From positions 1 through 14,259 of the forward strand of contig JAVKLI010000039.1 in NCBI GenBank assembly GCA_031539425.1: DNA of 14,259 nucleotides, read 5' to 3'. This stretch comes from UBA4416 sp031539425. GTDB lineage: Bacteria > Bacteroidota > Bacteroidia > B-17B0 > Aurantibacillaceae. Within the stretch, counting starts at the first letter, position 1; the number at the start of each line of letters is the position of its first letter. This document shows, piece after piece, positions 6,235-13,355 of this stretch. The translations under genes and the position numbers were made by a program. The notes under the pieces are model-generated. The model was not told the DNA's origin. It did no database searches and saw only the letters and a list, made by a program, of their open reading frames with translations.

Positions 6235-6900
6235 ATTGTTTTGTTTGTTATTTGTAAAATTTTGTTGTTTTATCGTTGCTGCTATGTTGGGTAAGTTTTT
6301 ATACCCAAAGGCTTGTAAGGCTTGTACCTCATCTTCGGTTACATCTGCCGCACCCTCTATTTCATTTATAAAACCTAATTGTTTGGCTTCGGTGCTATTC
6401 ATCCAAAAGTCTGTTGCCCACATGGTTTTAAGTTTATCTACTGTAAGCCCTGTTTTTTTAGTGTACACATTCAAATACTCCGCTTCTAAATTTTGTAATA
6501 GTTTAATTATAGAGCCTAACTCTTCGCTATTACCAATAGTGGCAGCGTATGGTTTATGAATCATATAGTTAGTATTTGATGCTGCCTTTACAACTTCACA
6601 CTTACTAGCAATGTAAGTAGCCGCACTGGCACACAATGCGCCAAGGGTTGCGGTTTTAGTACCTTTAAATTTGTTTAACTCATTAGCTATTTCATTTGCC
6701 TGAAAACAATCGCCACCACCTGAGTTAATATACAACTCTAAATTATTAACCCCTTGTTCTAATAGGCTTTTAATACTTGTTCTAAAATCTTCAGAATTAT
6801 TTTTATAATCAGAAATGTTGCCCACAATGCTTACCACAGCATTATTGCCGTTTACTTCTGCTTTTATTTTTAAACGCTCGTTGCTCATTTGCTTTTGCAA
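5725..6900 (-). CDS. ClpP-type prohead protease with C-terminal scaffold region
   Basis: This 391-residue protein is predicted to process the prohead and to carry the scaffold. The N-terminal half is a ClpP-fold serine protease. The oxyanion loop is in YINSGGGDCFQ (57-67), the nucleophile Ser92 in GALCASAATYIA, the His115 in YMIHKP, and the likely acid Asp164 in WATDFWMNSTEAKQLGFI. Residues 215-222 are an Asn/Gln-rich linker. From 223 onward comes a helical, Lys/Glu/Ala-rich scaffold-like region with coiled-coil character (about 248-275), then KAVSLGILPEALKANQIKMF. The layout recalls Mu gpI with nested scaffold gpZ. It is the first gene of the leftward block, directly before the capsid gene. 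Met5 is an equally possible start. Confidence 0.85.
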   Translation of the reverse strand: MQKQMSNERLKIKAEVNGNNAVVSIVGNISDYKNNSEDFRTSIKSLLEQGVNNLELYINSGGGDCFQANEIANELNKFKGTKTATLGALCASAATYIASKCEVVKAASNTNYMIHKPYAATIGNSEELGSIIKLLQNLEAEYLNVYTKKTGLTVDKLKTMWATDFWMNSTEAKQLGFINEIEGAADVTEDEVQALQAFGYKNLPNIAATIKQQNFTNNKQNNMSQLTIVATALGLATDSAADVILQEVHNLKAAKLAAEKKQSEVETKLKNIETAEATALVDKAVSLGILPEALKANQIKMFTTDFENQKTVMVGLIADAETTHMQAAAQGKIKEIVVGSTAKVLNSSTDTFDYLQKHNVQKLKEIQAKNPELYAKLATDYANGIRHKEIK

Positions 6901-7036
6901 AATTGCGCTGGTTTTAGCTTTTCACAAAAAAGTACTTGCACAAACGGGTAAAAAAATTACCTCACAAAAGCGAATAAGTTAGCCTTTACTGTACCAAGTT
7001 TTTTTTCAAAAGCCTTAATGTATAGACTTTTACAGC
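6901..7036. promoter_or_regulatory. Divergent control region between the two structural blocks
   Basis: Both structural operons start from this 136-bp region, so it should hold two promoters. I see no full TTTG/TAnnTTTG match on either strand. Visible elements are three CACAAA boxes (6923-6928, 6939-6944, 6963-6968) and a small inverted repeat, GGTAA/TTACC (6947-6951 and 6957-6961), with an A-rich loop between the last two boxes. These could bind a late-gene activator, as Mu C does at its late promoters; that is inference. Confidence 0.5.
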
Positions 7037-7318
7037 ATGATAGATTTTATAATAGATGAAAAATATAATTTGCAATTTTTAAATGGCGATTTAGCCACTG
7101 GTTTTTCTGATAACCAACACCAACAACATATTTTAATTGCCAATAAAGGCGAATACAAAGCGCACCCCGAAGTAGGCGTGGGCATTGAAGATTTACTAAG
7201 CGACGATAACTACACCGCCACACTACTCGAAGCCAAAAAACAATTAGAATACGATGGGATGACCATTTACAACATCATTTATAATAACGAAAATTTAAAC
7301 ATAGATGGACAATATTAA
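7037..7318 (+). CDS. Baseplate wedge protein, gp25/W-like
   Basis: This 93-residue protein starts MIDFIIDEKYNLQFLNGDLA and contains GFSDNQHQQHILIANKGEYK, HPEVGVGIEDLLSDD and a late helix with LEAKKQLEYDGM. The small lysozyme-like gp25/W fold has this pattern: a GD(L/I) turn, a helix with Q..I, a pattern like (P)..G(V/I)G, then a helix with R/K..LE.D. Bacteroidota phages carry short versions of this length. gp25/W proteins sit in the baseplate wedges and help start sheath polymerisation. Its place as first gene ahead of the terminases, away from other tail genes, is odd. It overlaps the next gene by 14 bp. Confidence 0.6.
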   Translation: MIDFIIDEKYNLQFLNGDLATGFSDNQHQQHILIANKGEYKAHPEVGVGIEDLLSDDNYTATLLEAKKQLEYDGMTIYNIIYNNENLNIDGQY

Positions 7319-7793
7319 AAAAACAGGAAGGCTCAGCACTTCTGATAGAAGCCTAAAGCAGCAACAAGCCAAGCAAATGTATATTAAAGGTTTTAATATG
7401 CAAAGTATTAGCGAAACAATTGGCATAGGCTTAAAAACCTTAGGCTTATGGAAAGACGAATGCAAGTGGGATGCCGAAAAAGACCTGCACAATATGCGAC
7501 CAAGTGAAATTAAAAACTTGATAATGGAATGGGTACGTGATGTTAAAAAACACGAAACCCCACTATACAAAGCCGATGACCTCGCTAAAATATCAGCAGC
7601 CTTTGAAAGACTCGATGATTATAGAAAAAAAATTGTGTACACCATGGAAGTGCTCGACGAAATTTCTAACCACATGGTGTTAGAAGCTGCCAAAATACAA
7701 GGCAAACAACGTGAAGATTTATTAGAACTCATCAAAACAATTCGATTTCAGTTTGATAAATATGTGAATCATTTATTACAAAACAATGACTAA
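7305..7793 (+). CDS. Terminase small subunit
   Basis: This 162-residue protein has an N-terminal helix-turn-helix: residues 19-53 read QQQAKQMYIKGFNMQSISET then IGIGLKTLGLWKDECKW. That is the form used by small terminases to recognise packaging sites or DNA ends. The remainder is helical and charged (DLHNMRPSEIKNLIMEWV, later a long helix 105-160), suited to oligomerisation. It overlaps the large terminase gene by 8 bp (ATGACTAA), which suggests translational coupling and equimolar complex formation. The start at 7305 lies inside the preceding gene. The family is clear by motif and position, although no exact subfamily is claimed. Confidence 0.82.
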   Translation: MDNIKKTGRLSTSDRSLKQQQAKQMYIKGFNMQSISETIGIGLKTLGLWKDECKWDAEKDLHNMRPSEIKNLIMEWVRDVKKHETPLYKADDLAKISAAFERLDDYRKKIVYTMEVLDEISNHMVLEAAKIQGKQREDLLELIKTIRFQFDKYVNHLLQNND

Positions 7794-9342
7794 AAGCGAT
7801 TTAAAAATAGCCCGAGACAATTACTTTAGGCGATCTAAAGAACTGCATAACCTCACCTACGAATCCTTATTTGAAGAGACTAACAGCCAACAAGAAGCAC
7901 GTATTAAACACTTGTTAAAACCCGAAAATTATTTAGAATACTTTGAATATTATTTTGGTATCCATTCGGGTTTAGCCTTAGCCGATGCACCAAGTGCGCA
8001 ATTTCATTTAAAAAGCTATTTAAACCTATTTAAAAACCCTTTAATAAAACAACAACGCCGCTGGTTTCGGGGCGCAGCCAAATCCATACACACCAACATT
8101 GGCAACATTACCCACCTCAAACAAAATAACGAACTCTACTTTTTTTTACTCGTAGGCAAAACTCAAGATTTAGCCAACATCCTATTATCCGATTTACAAA
8201 TGCACCTCGAAAGCAACCAAAGGTATATTAAAGATTTTGGCACCCAAGTACAGTATGGCGATTGGAGCCAAGGTGAATTTGAAACGGCAGACAAACGCTT
8301 TATGAAAGCCCTTGGCTTAAACCAACATTTTAGAGGCCTCCGTAACAATGCCAACAGAATAGACTTTGTAAGCATGGACGACTTAGAAGACCGCAAACAA
8401 GCCAAAAACATTGAACTTACCAAAGAGAATGTGCAAAAACTAACTGGCGACCTTGGTAAAGCAGGGCAAAAAGGACGCTTTAGACAAGTGATGTGCAACA
8501 ACTACATTGTTAAAAACGGCCTAGTAGACGGCTGGGCAGAAAAAAACAAACATTCCAAAAATTTTGAAATACAAACCATCAATTTATGTGATGCCAATTT
8601 TAACCCCACTTGGAGCGAGCGATACACCAAACAAGATTGTATAGACATTGTAAACGATACCGACTGGCACACCAGCCAACGTGAAGATTTTAACAACCCT
8701 ATTGAAGAAGGAAAACGCATCAAAGAAGAGTGGATACAATTTAAAGAAACCCACGGCAATCAAATACACACAGGGCTTATTTGCCATTGGGATTTAAGCT
8801 ACAGTGATGACGGTGATTTTAAAGCAGGCGCTGTAATAAGCATACACAAAGGCAAAGCACACGTACTCGAAATATTTAATAAACAAACCTCTCGCACCGC
8901 AGCCATGGCACAACACTACGCTTGGCAAAAAAAATACAACCAAAAAGGCATGTCCATCATATCATACTATGATGCCACAGCAGCTCAAAAAGTAGTGTAT
9001 GAGCCTGATTGGCTCATTGCCTGTGAAGAAAATAATGCCGTTGATATTCCCTTCCCCGACCATGCCGTGGGAGATAAACACGACCGTATAGATGCCACAC
9101 TTACAGGCGCATTTATGCGTGGGCTCATCACCTTTGATACCAAACTTAAAGACACAGACGATATGAACAAAGCGCTCGACCATATACTAGCCTTTGAAAA
9201 AGGCAGCAAAGCCCCCGATGATGTTTTAGACGTGCTTGAAACCTGTGTTAGGCGTGGGCGTGTATTGTTTGGCTATTCGCAAAATGAAACAACCAATGCT
9301 AAGCCAATTATTGTAAAACACAAACGAAAAAATATTTTTTAA
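7786..9342 (+). CDS. Terminase large subunit (packaging ATPase and nuclease)
   Basis: This 518-residue protein packages DNA into the prohead. The ATPase domain has a Walker A-like loop at 93-100 (WFRGAAKS; the Arg-x-x-x-Lys-Ser form is usual in terminases). It also has a Walker B strand at 192-201 (IDFVSMDDLE), which supplies the acidic pair and the catalytic Glu. The C-terminal RNase H-like nuclease has Asp336 in HWDLSYSDDGD, Asp396 in YYDATAA, and Asp433 and Asp436 in KHDRIDATLTG. These are the expected metal ligands. Length is normal for a Mu gp28-like large terminase, so it appears intact. It pairs with the overlapping small subunit gene upstream. Confidence 0.92.
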   Translation: MTKSDLKIARDNYFRRSKELHNLTYESLFEETNSQQEARIKHLLKPENYLEYFEYYFGIHSGLALADAPSAQFHLKSYLNLFKNPLIKQQRRWFRGAAKSIHTNIGNITHLKQNNELYFFLLVGKTQDLANILLSDLQMHLESNQRYIKDFGTQVQYGDWSQGEFETADKRFMKALGLNQHFRGLRNNANRIDFVSMDDLEDRKQAKNIELTKENVQKLTGDLGKAGQKGRFRQVMCNNYIVKNGLVDGWAEKNKHSKNFEIQTINLCDANFNPTWSERYTKQDCIDIVNDTDWHTSQREDFNNPIEEGKRIKEEWIQFKETHGNQIHTGLICHWDLSYSDDGDFKAGAVISIHKGKAHVLEIFNKQTSRTAAMAQHYAWQKKYNQKGMSIISYYDATAAQKVVYEPDWLIACEENNAVDIPFPDHAVGDKHDRIDATLTGAFMRGLITFDTKLKDTDDMNKALDHILAFEKGSKAPDDVLDVLETCVRRGRVLFGYSQNETTNAKPIIVKHKRKNIF

Positions 9343-9353
9343 ATACACACATC

Positions 9354-9788
9354 ATGACACCACGCAAAGAATTATACATAGTTATTAAAAATGCCTTAAC
9401 GCCTATTAATGCTATAGAATTAATTGACCTACACAGAAACAAACTTAAACTACCCGAATTATTTACGGCTGTGTTTATAAAAATAAACCAAATAGAATGG
9501 CAAAATATGACCAATCAAAATCAAGAAGGCAAATGCAGTGTGGCACTCACTCTAATATGTCAAGAAGGATGGGCTAACCAATTTAACAACACAACCGATG
9601 CCAACGATGGCCTTTCGGAAATAGAATTATTAGACACCATAATTGCCAAAATAAACGGCTTACACGGCAACTCATTTACCGACTTACAACTAGCATCGGA
9701 AGCCGATAACGAAGATGAAACCAACACCACATCCTACACCCTCACCTTTGAATGCTTGGTGTATAGAAACCTTAAATCCATTAACTAA
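9354..9788 (+). CDS. Probable tail terminator or head-tail connector protein
   Basis: This 144-residue protein starts MTPRKELYIVIKNALTPINA, continues with LPELFTAVFIKINQIEWQNM, and has a beta-rich core (KCSVALTLICQEGW). It then shows a helix, LSEIELLDTIIAKINGL, and ends with a strand, TSYTLTFECLVYRNL. This strand-helix-strand layout is like small tail terminators (gpU/gp10-like): helix, strand around the 'P.LFTAVFIKI' position, strand, helix, LHG....L, strand. It lies between the large terminase and the gp36-like gene, a usual neighbourhood for connector or terminator proteins (Mu gp37 neighbours gp36). No diagnostic motif is present, so the role is inferred from size, pattern and context. 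Confidence 0.45.
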   Translation: MTPRKELYIVIKNALTPINAIELIDLHRNKLKLPELFTAVFIKINQIEWQNMTNQNQEGKCSVALTLICQEGWANQFNNTTDANDGLSEIELLDTIIAKINGLHGNSFTDLQLASEADNEDETNTTSYTLTFECLVYRNLKSIN

Positions 9789-9802
9789 AAAAAAATAAAC
9801 AA

Positions 9803-10234
9803 ATGTTTTTATCTAAAGACGAACTTAAAACAGTAAGCACCGAAGAGCTCATAAATAAAATAATTAATAACGATATCGATATTGTTAACGAAATCACCTT
9901 TGAATGTATCGATGTAATGAGCAGTTACTTGGCAGATAAATATAACGTAGCGCAATTATTTTCTGCCACTGGCAACAACCGTTCTAAAACCGTTTTAAAA
10001 CACCTTAAAGCCATGGTTATTTATGAAATTTATGCACGCCGCTCACGCACCTTTAACGAAGTAGCCAAACAACGCTACGATGAAGCTATACTATGGCTTG
10101 AAGCTGTTGCCAATAATAAAATAAACCCACCCTTGCCACCAAAATTAATAGATGCCAACAAAGATGGTGTGCCTGATGCTGGGGCTACATTTTTAAAACT
10201 AGGCTCTAACCCTAAATACAAAAACCACTGGTAA
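9803..10234 (+). CDS. gp36-like head completion protein (DUF1320)
   Basis: This 143-residue protein has the helical arrangement of the Mu gp36/DUF1320 family. Residues 1-25 read FLSKDELKTVSTEELINKII. A helix then contains ECIDVMSSYLADKYNVAQLF, followed by VLKHLKAMVIYEIYARRSRT and RYDEAILWLEAVANNKINPP, a highly characteristic block. These proteins are thought to be head-tail connector or completion factors. The C-terminal LIDANKDGVPDAGATF resembles a short acidic loop (DANKDGVPD), possibly metal-binding. It lies 14 bp after the preceding gene and 1 bp before the next, clearly within the operon. Confidence 0.7.
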   Translation: MFLSKDELKTVSTEELINKIINNDIDIVNEITFECIDVMSSYLADKYNVAQLFSATGNNRSKTVLKHLKAMVIYEIYARRSRTFNEVAKQRYDEAILWLEAVANNKINPPLPPKLIDANKDGVPDAGATFLKLGSNPKYKNHW

Positions 10235-10235
10235 T

Positions 10236-10733
10236 ATGCCCACACTTGAAGACTTGCAAAAACTACTCAAACAAACAGCCAAAGAAATTCCAAAAATAAC
10301 ACTTAGGGTTATTGGTGTAGAAGCCCTTGCTTTTATTGATAAAAACTTTACAGATGGCGGCTTTAATAATAATGGCCTTGAACAATGGAAAGCTCGTAAA
10401 ACAACCGATAAAAAAGGTAAAGACCTAACCCACTACCGCACCAACAAACGTGGCAAACAAGGTAGCCTTACCAAATTTGGGCAGCGCGAACAAGGCAGAG
10501 GCATTTTAATCGGACACGCTTCAAAGGGGGTTAAACTCAAAAACTCTTTTAAAAAAATAGTAAACGAAACGGAGAAATCGGTTACCCTATACACAGCCAA
10601 AGAATATGCTGCCAAACATAACGAAGGATTGAACGGCATGCCAAAACGCCCTTTTTTAAACCACTCTACCTATTTAGAAAATAAAATACATAACAAACTC
10701 AAAAAAGAATTTGATAAAATAACAAAACCCTAA
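10236..10733 (+). CDS. Phage virion morphogenesis protein (Mu gpG-like)
   Basis: This 165-residue protein matches the virion morphogenesis family (Mu gpG). It has an N-terminal helix and the ALAFIDKNFTDGGF segment (30-43) ahead of LEQWKARK. A basic middle follows (YRTNKRGKQGSLTKFG), then LKNSFKKIVNETEKSVTLYT. The family-like end is AKEYAAKHNEGLNGMPKRPF followed by LNHS; the HNEG...RPFL pattern is the clearest sign. In Mu this protein is needed for tail joining or head completion. It starts 1 bp after the previous stop and ends 2 bp before the portal ATG, so all three genes should be co-translated. Confidence 0.78.
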   Translation: MPTLEDLQKLLKQTAKEIPKITLRVIGVEALAFIDKNFTDGGFNNNGLEQWKARKTTDKKGKDLTHYRTNKRGKQGSLTKFGQREQGRGILIGHASKGVKLKNSFKKIVNETEKSVTLYTAKEYAAKHNEGLNGMPKRPFLNHSTYLENKIHNKLKKEFDKITKP

Positions 10734-10735
10734 TT

Positions 10736-12058
10736 ATGAAAAAAAGAAACAAATATCTGCAAAACCCTTCAAACAACACTATTAAACCACTCAATAAACA
10801 AACCAATGTAAGTGGTAATTTGTTTGCAAAAACCACCCAAATAACAAAAACAAGTAGCTTAGAGCAAGTAACCAACTTTATGGTAGATGCCCTAAAGCGT
10901 AAACGACAACTGTGGCGCAAAGAGCTCACCGATTGGCAAATGGCTCGTTATGCACGCTTTGCCGAAGAGCCCAAAACCTATTTATTACAAGAACTCTACG
11001 AAGATATTATACTAGATGCCCACCTTACTGCCGTAACAGAAAACAGAACACTAAACAGCACCAACAAAAATTATGTGTTTAGTATGGATGGTGTAAAAAA
11101 CGACCAGTTAACCGAACTCATTAAATCCAAAACTTGGTTTGAAAACATCCTACAATGGGCGCACCAATCCATTTATTACGAATACTCATTAATTTGGGTT
11201 AAAGACTTTGAAAAAGGAAACATTAAAGAAGTGAGCCTTGTGCCACGAGGGTTGGTAATACCCGAAAAATCAGTATTGCTATACGATGTACACCAAAACA
11301 AAGGGCTTGATTTTACAACGCTAAAAGACGTGTTGTTATTTGCCAAACTATCCGATGGCTTAGGCTTGTTTGAAAAAGCCGCACCCTACACTATTTTAAA
11401 ACGACACAGCTTTGGCAGCTGGGATGAGTTTGAAGAACTCTATGGCATACCTATTCGTATTGCAAAAGTAGCCAGCCAAAGCGAACAAGTAAAAAACGAA
11501 GTATCTGGCTGGTTGCAAGAAATGGGAAGTGCCGCTTATGGTGTGTTTCCAATGGGTACCGAAGTAGAGATAAAAGAAAATAGCAAAACCGATGCCTTTA
11601 ATGTTTTTTTGCAAAAAATACAAGTGGTTAATAGTGAGCTTTCAAAATTAGTAAAACACGAAACCATGACTACCGACAATGGCAGCAGCCGCAGCCAAAG
11701 CGAAGTACACCAAGATACATTTAACAACGTGGTGGCCTCTGACCATAAAAAAATACTAGCCTTTTTAAACGATACCCTTGTGCCTAGCATGAGGCTGCTA
11801 GGTTATAAAATACCCGACAATGCCAAAATAACCATTGACCAAAAACGTAACCCCACCGAGCAAATAAAAGTAGACGGTGTGCTACTCAATTCTGGTTATA
11901 TACTTACTCAAAATTACATAGAAGAAACCTACGGTGTAGAAGTAGAATCTATACCAACCAACTCCCCTCCTTCAAATGAGGGGCAAGGGGTGGCCGAAGG
12001 ACGGGGTAGTAGCACAAAGGTTAGCAAAGAGCAAAGGGTGCTTGAAAAAAAGCCCTAA
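10736..12058 (+). CDS. Portal protein (DUF935, Mu gp29-like)
   Basis: This 440-residue protein is predicted to form the dodecameric portal through which DNA is packaged. Signs of the DUF935 family include KTYLLQELYEDIILDAHLTA then VTENRTLNS, WAHQSIYYEYSLIWVKDFEK, FGSWDEFEELYGIPIRIAKV, and NGSSRSQSEVHQDTFNNVVA. The length is normal. The last 35 residues look like an added linker: dispersed repeat copy E encodes SPPSNEGQGVAE, followed by GRGSSTKVSKEQRVLEKKP. The gene ends GAA AAA AAG CCC TAA. That contains an A_AAA_AAG slip site just before the stop, so part of the ribosomes may continue into the MuF frame. The zero-frame product is the normal portal. Confidence 0.87.
   Translation: MKKRNKYLQNPSNNTIKPLNKQTNVSGNLFAKTTQITKTSSLEQVTNFMVDALKRKRQLWRKELTDWQMARYARFAEEPKTYLLQELYEDIILDAHLTAVTENRTLNSTNKNYVFSMDGVKNDQLTELIKSKTWFENILQWAHQSIYYEYSLIWVKDFEKGNIKEVSLVPRGLVIPEKSVLLYDVHQNKGLDFTTLKDVLLFAKLSDGLGLFEKAAPYTILKRHSFGSWDEFEELYGIPIRIAKVASQSEQVKNEVSGWLQEMGSAAYGVFPMGTEVEIKENSKTDAFNVFLQKIQVVNSELSKLVKHETMTTDNGSSRSQSEVHQDTFNNVVASDHKKILAFLNDTLVPSMRLLGYKIPDNAKITIDQKRNPTEQIKVDGVLLNSGYILTQNYIEETYGVEVESIPTNSPPSNEGQGVAEGRGSSTKVSKEQRVLEKKP
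11964..11993 (+). repeat. Dispersed palindromic repeat, copy E (inside the portal gene)
   Basis: CCCCTCCTTCAAATGAGGGG followed by CAAGGGGTGG. It lies in frame near the 3' end of the portal gene and encodes part of the C-terminal linker (SPPSNEGQGVA). It is placed at a domain boundary, where an insertion would be tolerated. Confidence 0.65.
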
Positions 12059-12149
12059 GCCTGTTAGAGTTACACTACCGCACCCATTGCTGTAGCCATC
12101 ATCCGCAGGTTGTTATAGCCACCGCAGATGATGATAACCTTAACAGGCT
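12046..12149 (+). promoter_or_regulatory. Probable programmed -1 frameshift signal joining portal to MuF
   Basis: The heptamer A_AAA_AAG lies at 12046-12052, in phase with the portal frame, one codon before its TAA. After 5 nt there is a perfect 9-bp inverted repeat, AGCCTGTTA (12058-12066) and TAACAGGCT (12141-12149). Its 74-nt loop holds a second stem, CATCATC (12097-12103) and GATGATG (12127-12133). AGGTT (12107-12111) could also pair with AACCT (12136-12140), giving a pseudoknot-like fold. The layout matches the chaperone signal at 978-1015. Confidence 0.7.
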
Positions 12150-13329
12150 GATAACCAAAATTACAAACACTATTTATACAGGCAAAGAAGTAGGTAATAC
12201 GCTAAAAAAACAACTGTGGAGCCATTATTTTAAAACCCTTTCAAATGCTATTAAAGAAGGTTACCCAAGCACTTCGGTAAATTACGAAGAAGCCCTAGCC
12301 AATAGCTTTATATACCAAGCCGCCAAATTTGCCGCTTACAAACAAGCCAGCCTTATTAAGCTCATACAAGAAAGCAAAACCAAAGATATAAGCCAAACAG
12401 ACTTTGAAACTAAAGCCCAAAGGCTACATGCTAAATACCAACACTGGCTCACGGTAGAAGCCACCCATGCACAAGCCACCGCTGCCATGGCAGATAACTG
12501 GAAAACCTTTGAACACGATGCCGACCTATACCCCAACCTCAAATACAGTGCCATACAAGATAGCCGCACCCGCCCCGAACACCAAAAATGGCATGGCATT
12601 ATATTACCAGTTAACCACCCATTTTGGAACACCCACCTGCCACCCAACGACTACGGCTGCCGCTGCACCGTAATACAAACAGACGACACAGCAGACAAAC
12701 ACGCACCCGAAGCAGATAGCATAAAAGACGTATTTAAAAACAACCCCGCCAAAACAGGTAAACTGTGGCACGAAATAGTGTATGAAAAAAACTTTACAGA
12801 CAAACAAGAACTAAGAGCTATTAGAACCACAATAAGAGAATGGTTTGCACCCACACTTAACAAAATAAAACGAGCCAACCTGTTTTTTGTAAAATACCAA
12901 CAAGGGCAAAGCACAGTTACCCAACATATATTGGTAGATACCACCAAAAGCGATTATGAAGAAGTGTTAGAAGTAGCCACCGCCTTTGCCAACCAAGGCA
13001 AACAAGCAGAACTACTGCCCGAAATTGATTATAGTGAAAGAAAATTACGAAATAAAATATTACAAAAATATAAGGAGTTTACCAAAAACCCCGACCTGCG
13101 TGTAAACGACCTATACTACGATGTGAAAGCACCTAAAAGTGTTGGGAAGATAACAAAAAATGCAAATACAGCTAGTGAACAAGGCATTGCTATAATACAT
13201 ACTAAATATTTTAAATTAGATAGAATCTCGATGGATGAAAAAGCAGAAGGAATATTTGAAAGTGAATTTTACCATCATAGCCAGGTTTACTTTTTTACTA
13301 CAGGAAAATTGCACCACTTTACTAAATAA
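12052..13329 (+). CDS. MuF head morphogenesis protein with C-terminal PD-(D/E)XK toxin-like domain
   Basis: Read from the slip site, the frame gives 425 residues. It has no ATG, GTG or TTG before ATG 12487, so the conserved N-terminal part can only be made by slippage from the portal, unless a rare start is used. The N-terminus has a His/Cys cluster (HYRTHCCSHHPQ, residues 8-19). The MuF core includes YSAIQDSRTRPEHQKWHG (165-182) and FWNTHLPPNDYGCRC (191-205). After a linker, residues about 305-425 look like a CdiA-CT-type nuclease: ANQGKQAELLPEI, then NPDLRVNDLYYDVKAP (346-361), with Pro-Asp and Asp-x-Lys spaced as in PD-(D/E)XK enzymes, then a Gln in ASEQGIAIIHTK. This end is AT-richer than the rest. 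No cognate immunity gene follows on this strand. Confidence 0.75.
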   Translation, partial: ALSLLELHYRTHCCSHHPQVVIATADDDNLNRLITKITNTIYTGKEVGNTLKKQLWSHYFKTLSNAIKEGYPSTSVNYEEALANSFIYQAAKFAAYKQASLIKLIQESKTKDISQTDFETKAQRLHAKYQHWLTVEATHAQATAAMADNWKTFEHDADLYPNLKYSAIQDSRTRPEHQKWHGIILPVNHPFWNTHLPPNDYGCRCTVIQTDDTADKHAPEADSIKDVFKNNPAKTGKLWHEIVYEKNFTDKQELRAIRTTIREWFAPTLNKIKRANLFFVKYQQGQSTVTQHILVDTTKSDYEEVLEVATAFANQGKQAELLPEIDYSERKLRNKILQKYKEFTKNPDLRVNDLYYDVKAPKSVGKITKNANTASEQGIAIIHTKYFKLDRISMDEKAEGIFESEFYHHSQVYFFTTGKLHHFTK

Positions 13330-13330
13330 A

Positions 13331-13355
13331 AAAAGGTGTGAAAATCACACCTTTT
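13331..13355. terminator. Bidirectional intrinsic terminator
   Basis: A perfect 11-bp inverted repeat (AAAAGGTGTGA / TCACACCTTTT) with an AAA loop starts 2 bp after the MuF stop. The plus strand ends in four T. On the minus strand the hairpin is followed by seven T, so it can also stop transcripts of the leftward gene at 13531-14136. Confidence 0.85.

Noticed and set aside
8163..9209. Minus-strand open frames within the large terminase gene
   Set aside because: The plus frame carries all terminase motifs; the antisense frames arise from codon bias.
12487..12489. ATG 12487 as the true start of the MuF protein
   Set aside because: About 130 conserved-looking residues lie in frame upstream; starting here would remove the N-terminal half of the MuF core.
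12336..12947. Minus-strand open frames across the MuF gene
   Set aside because: They are Cys/Trp/Val-rich shadows of the plus-strand coding frame and have no recognisable features.
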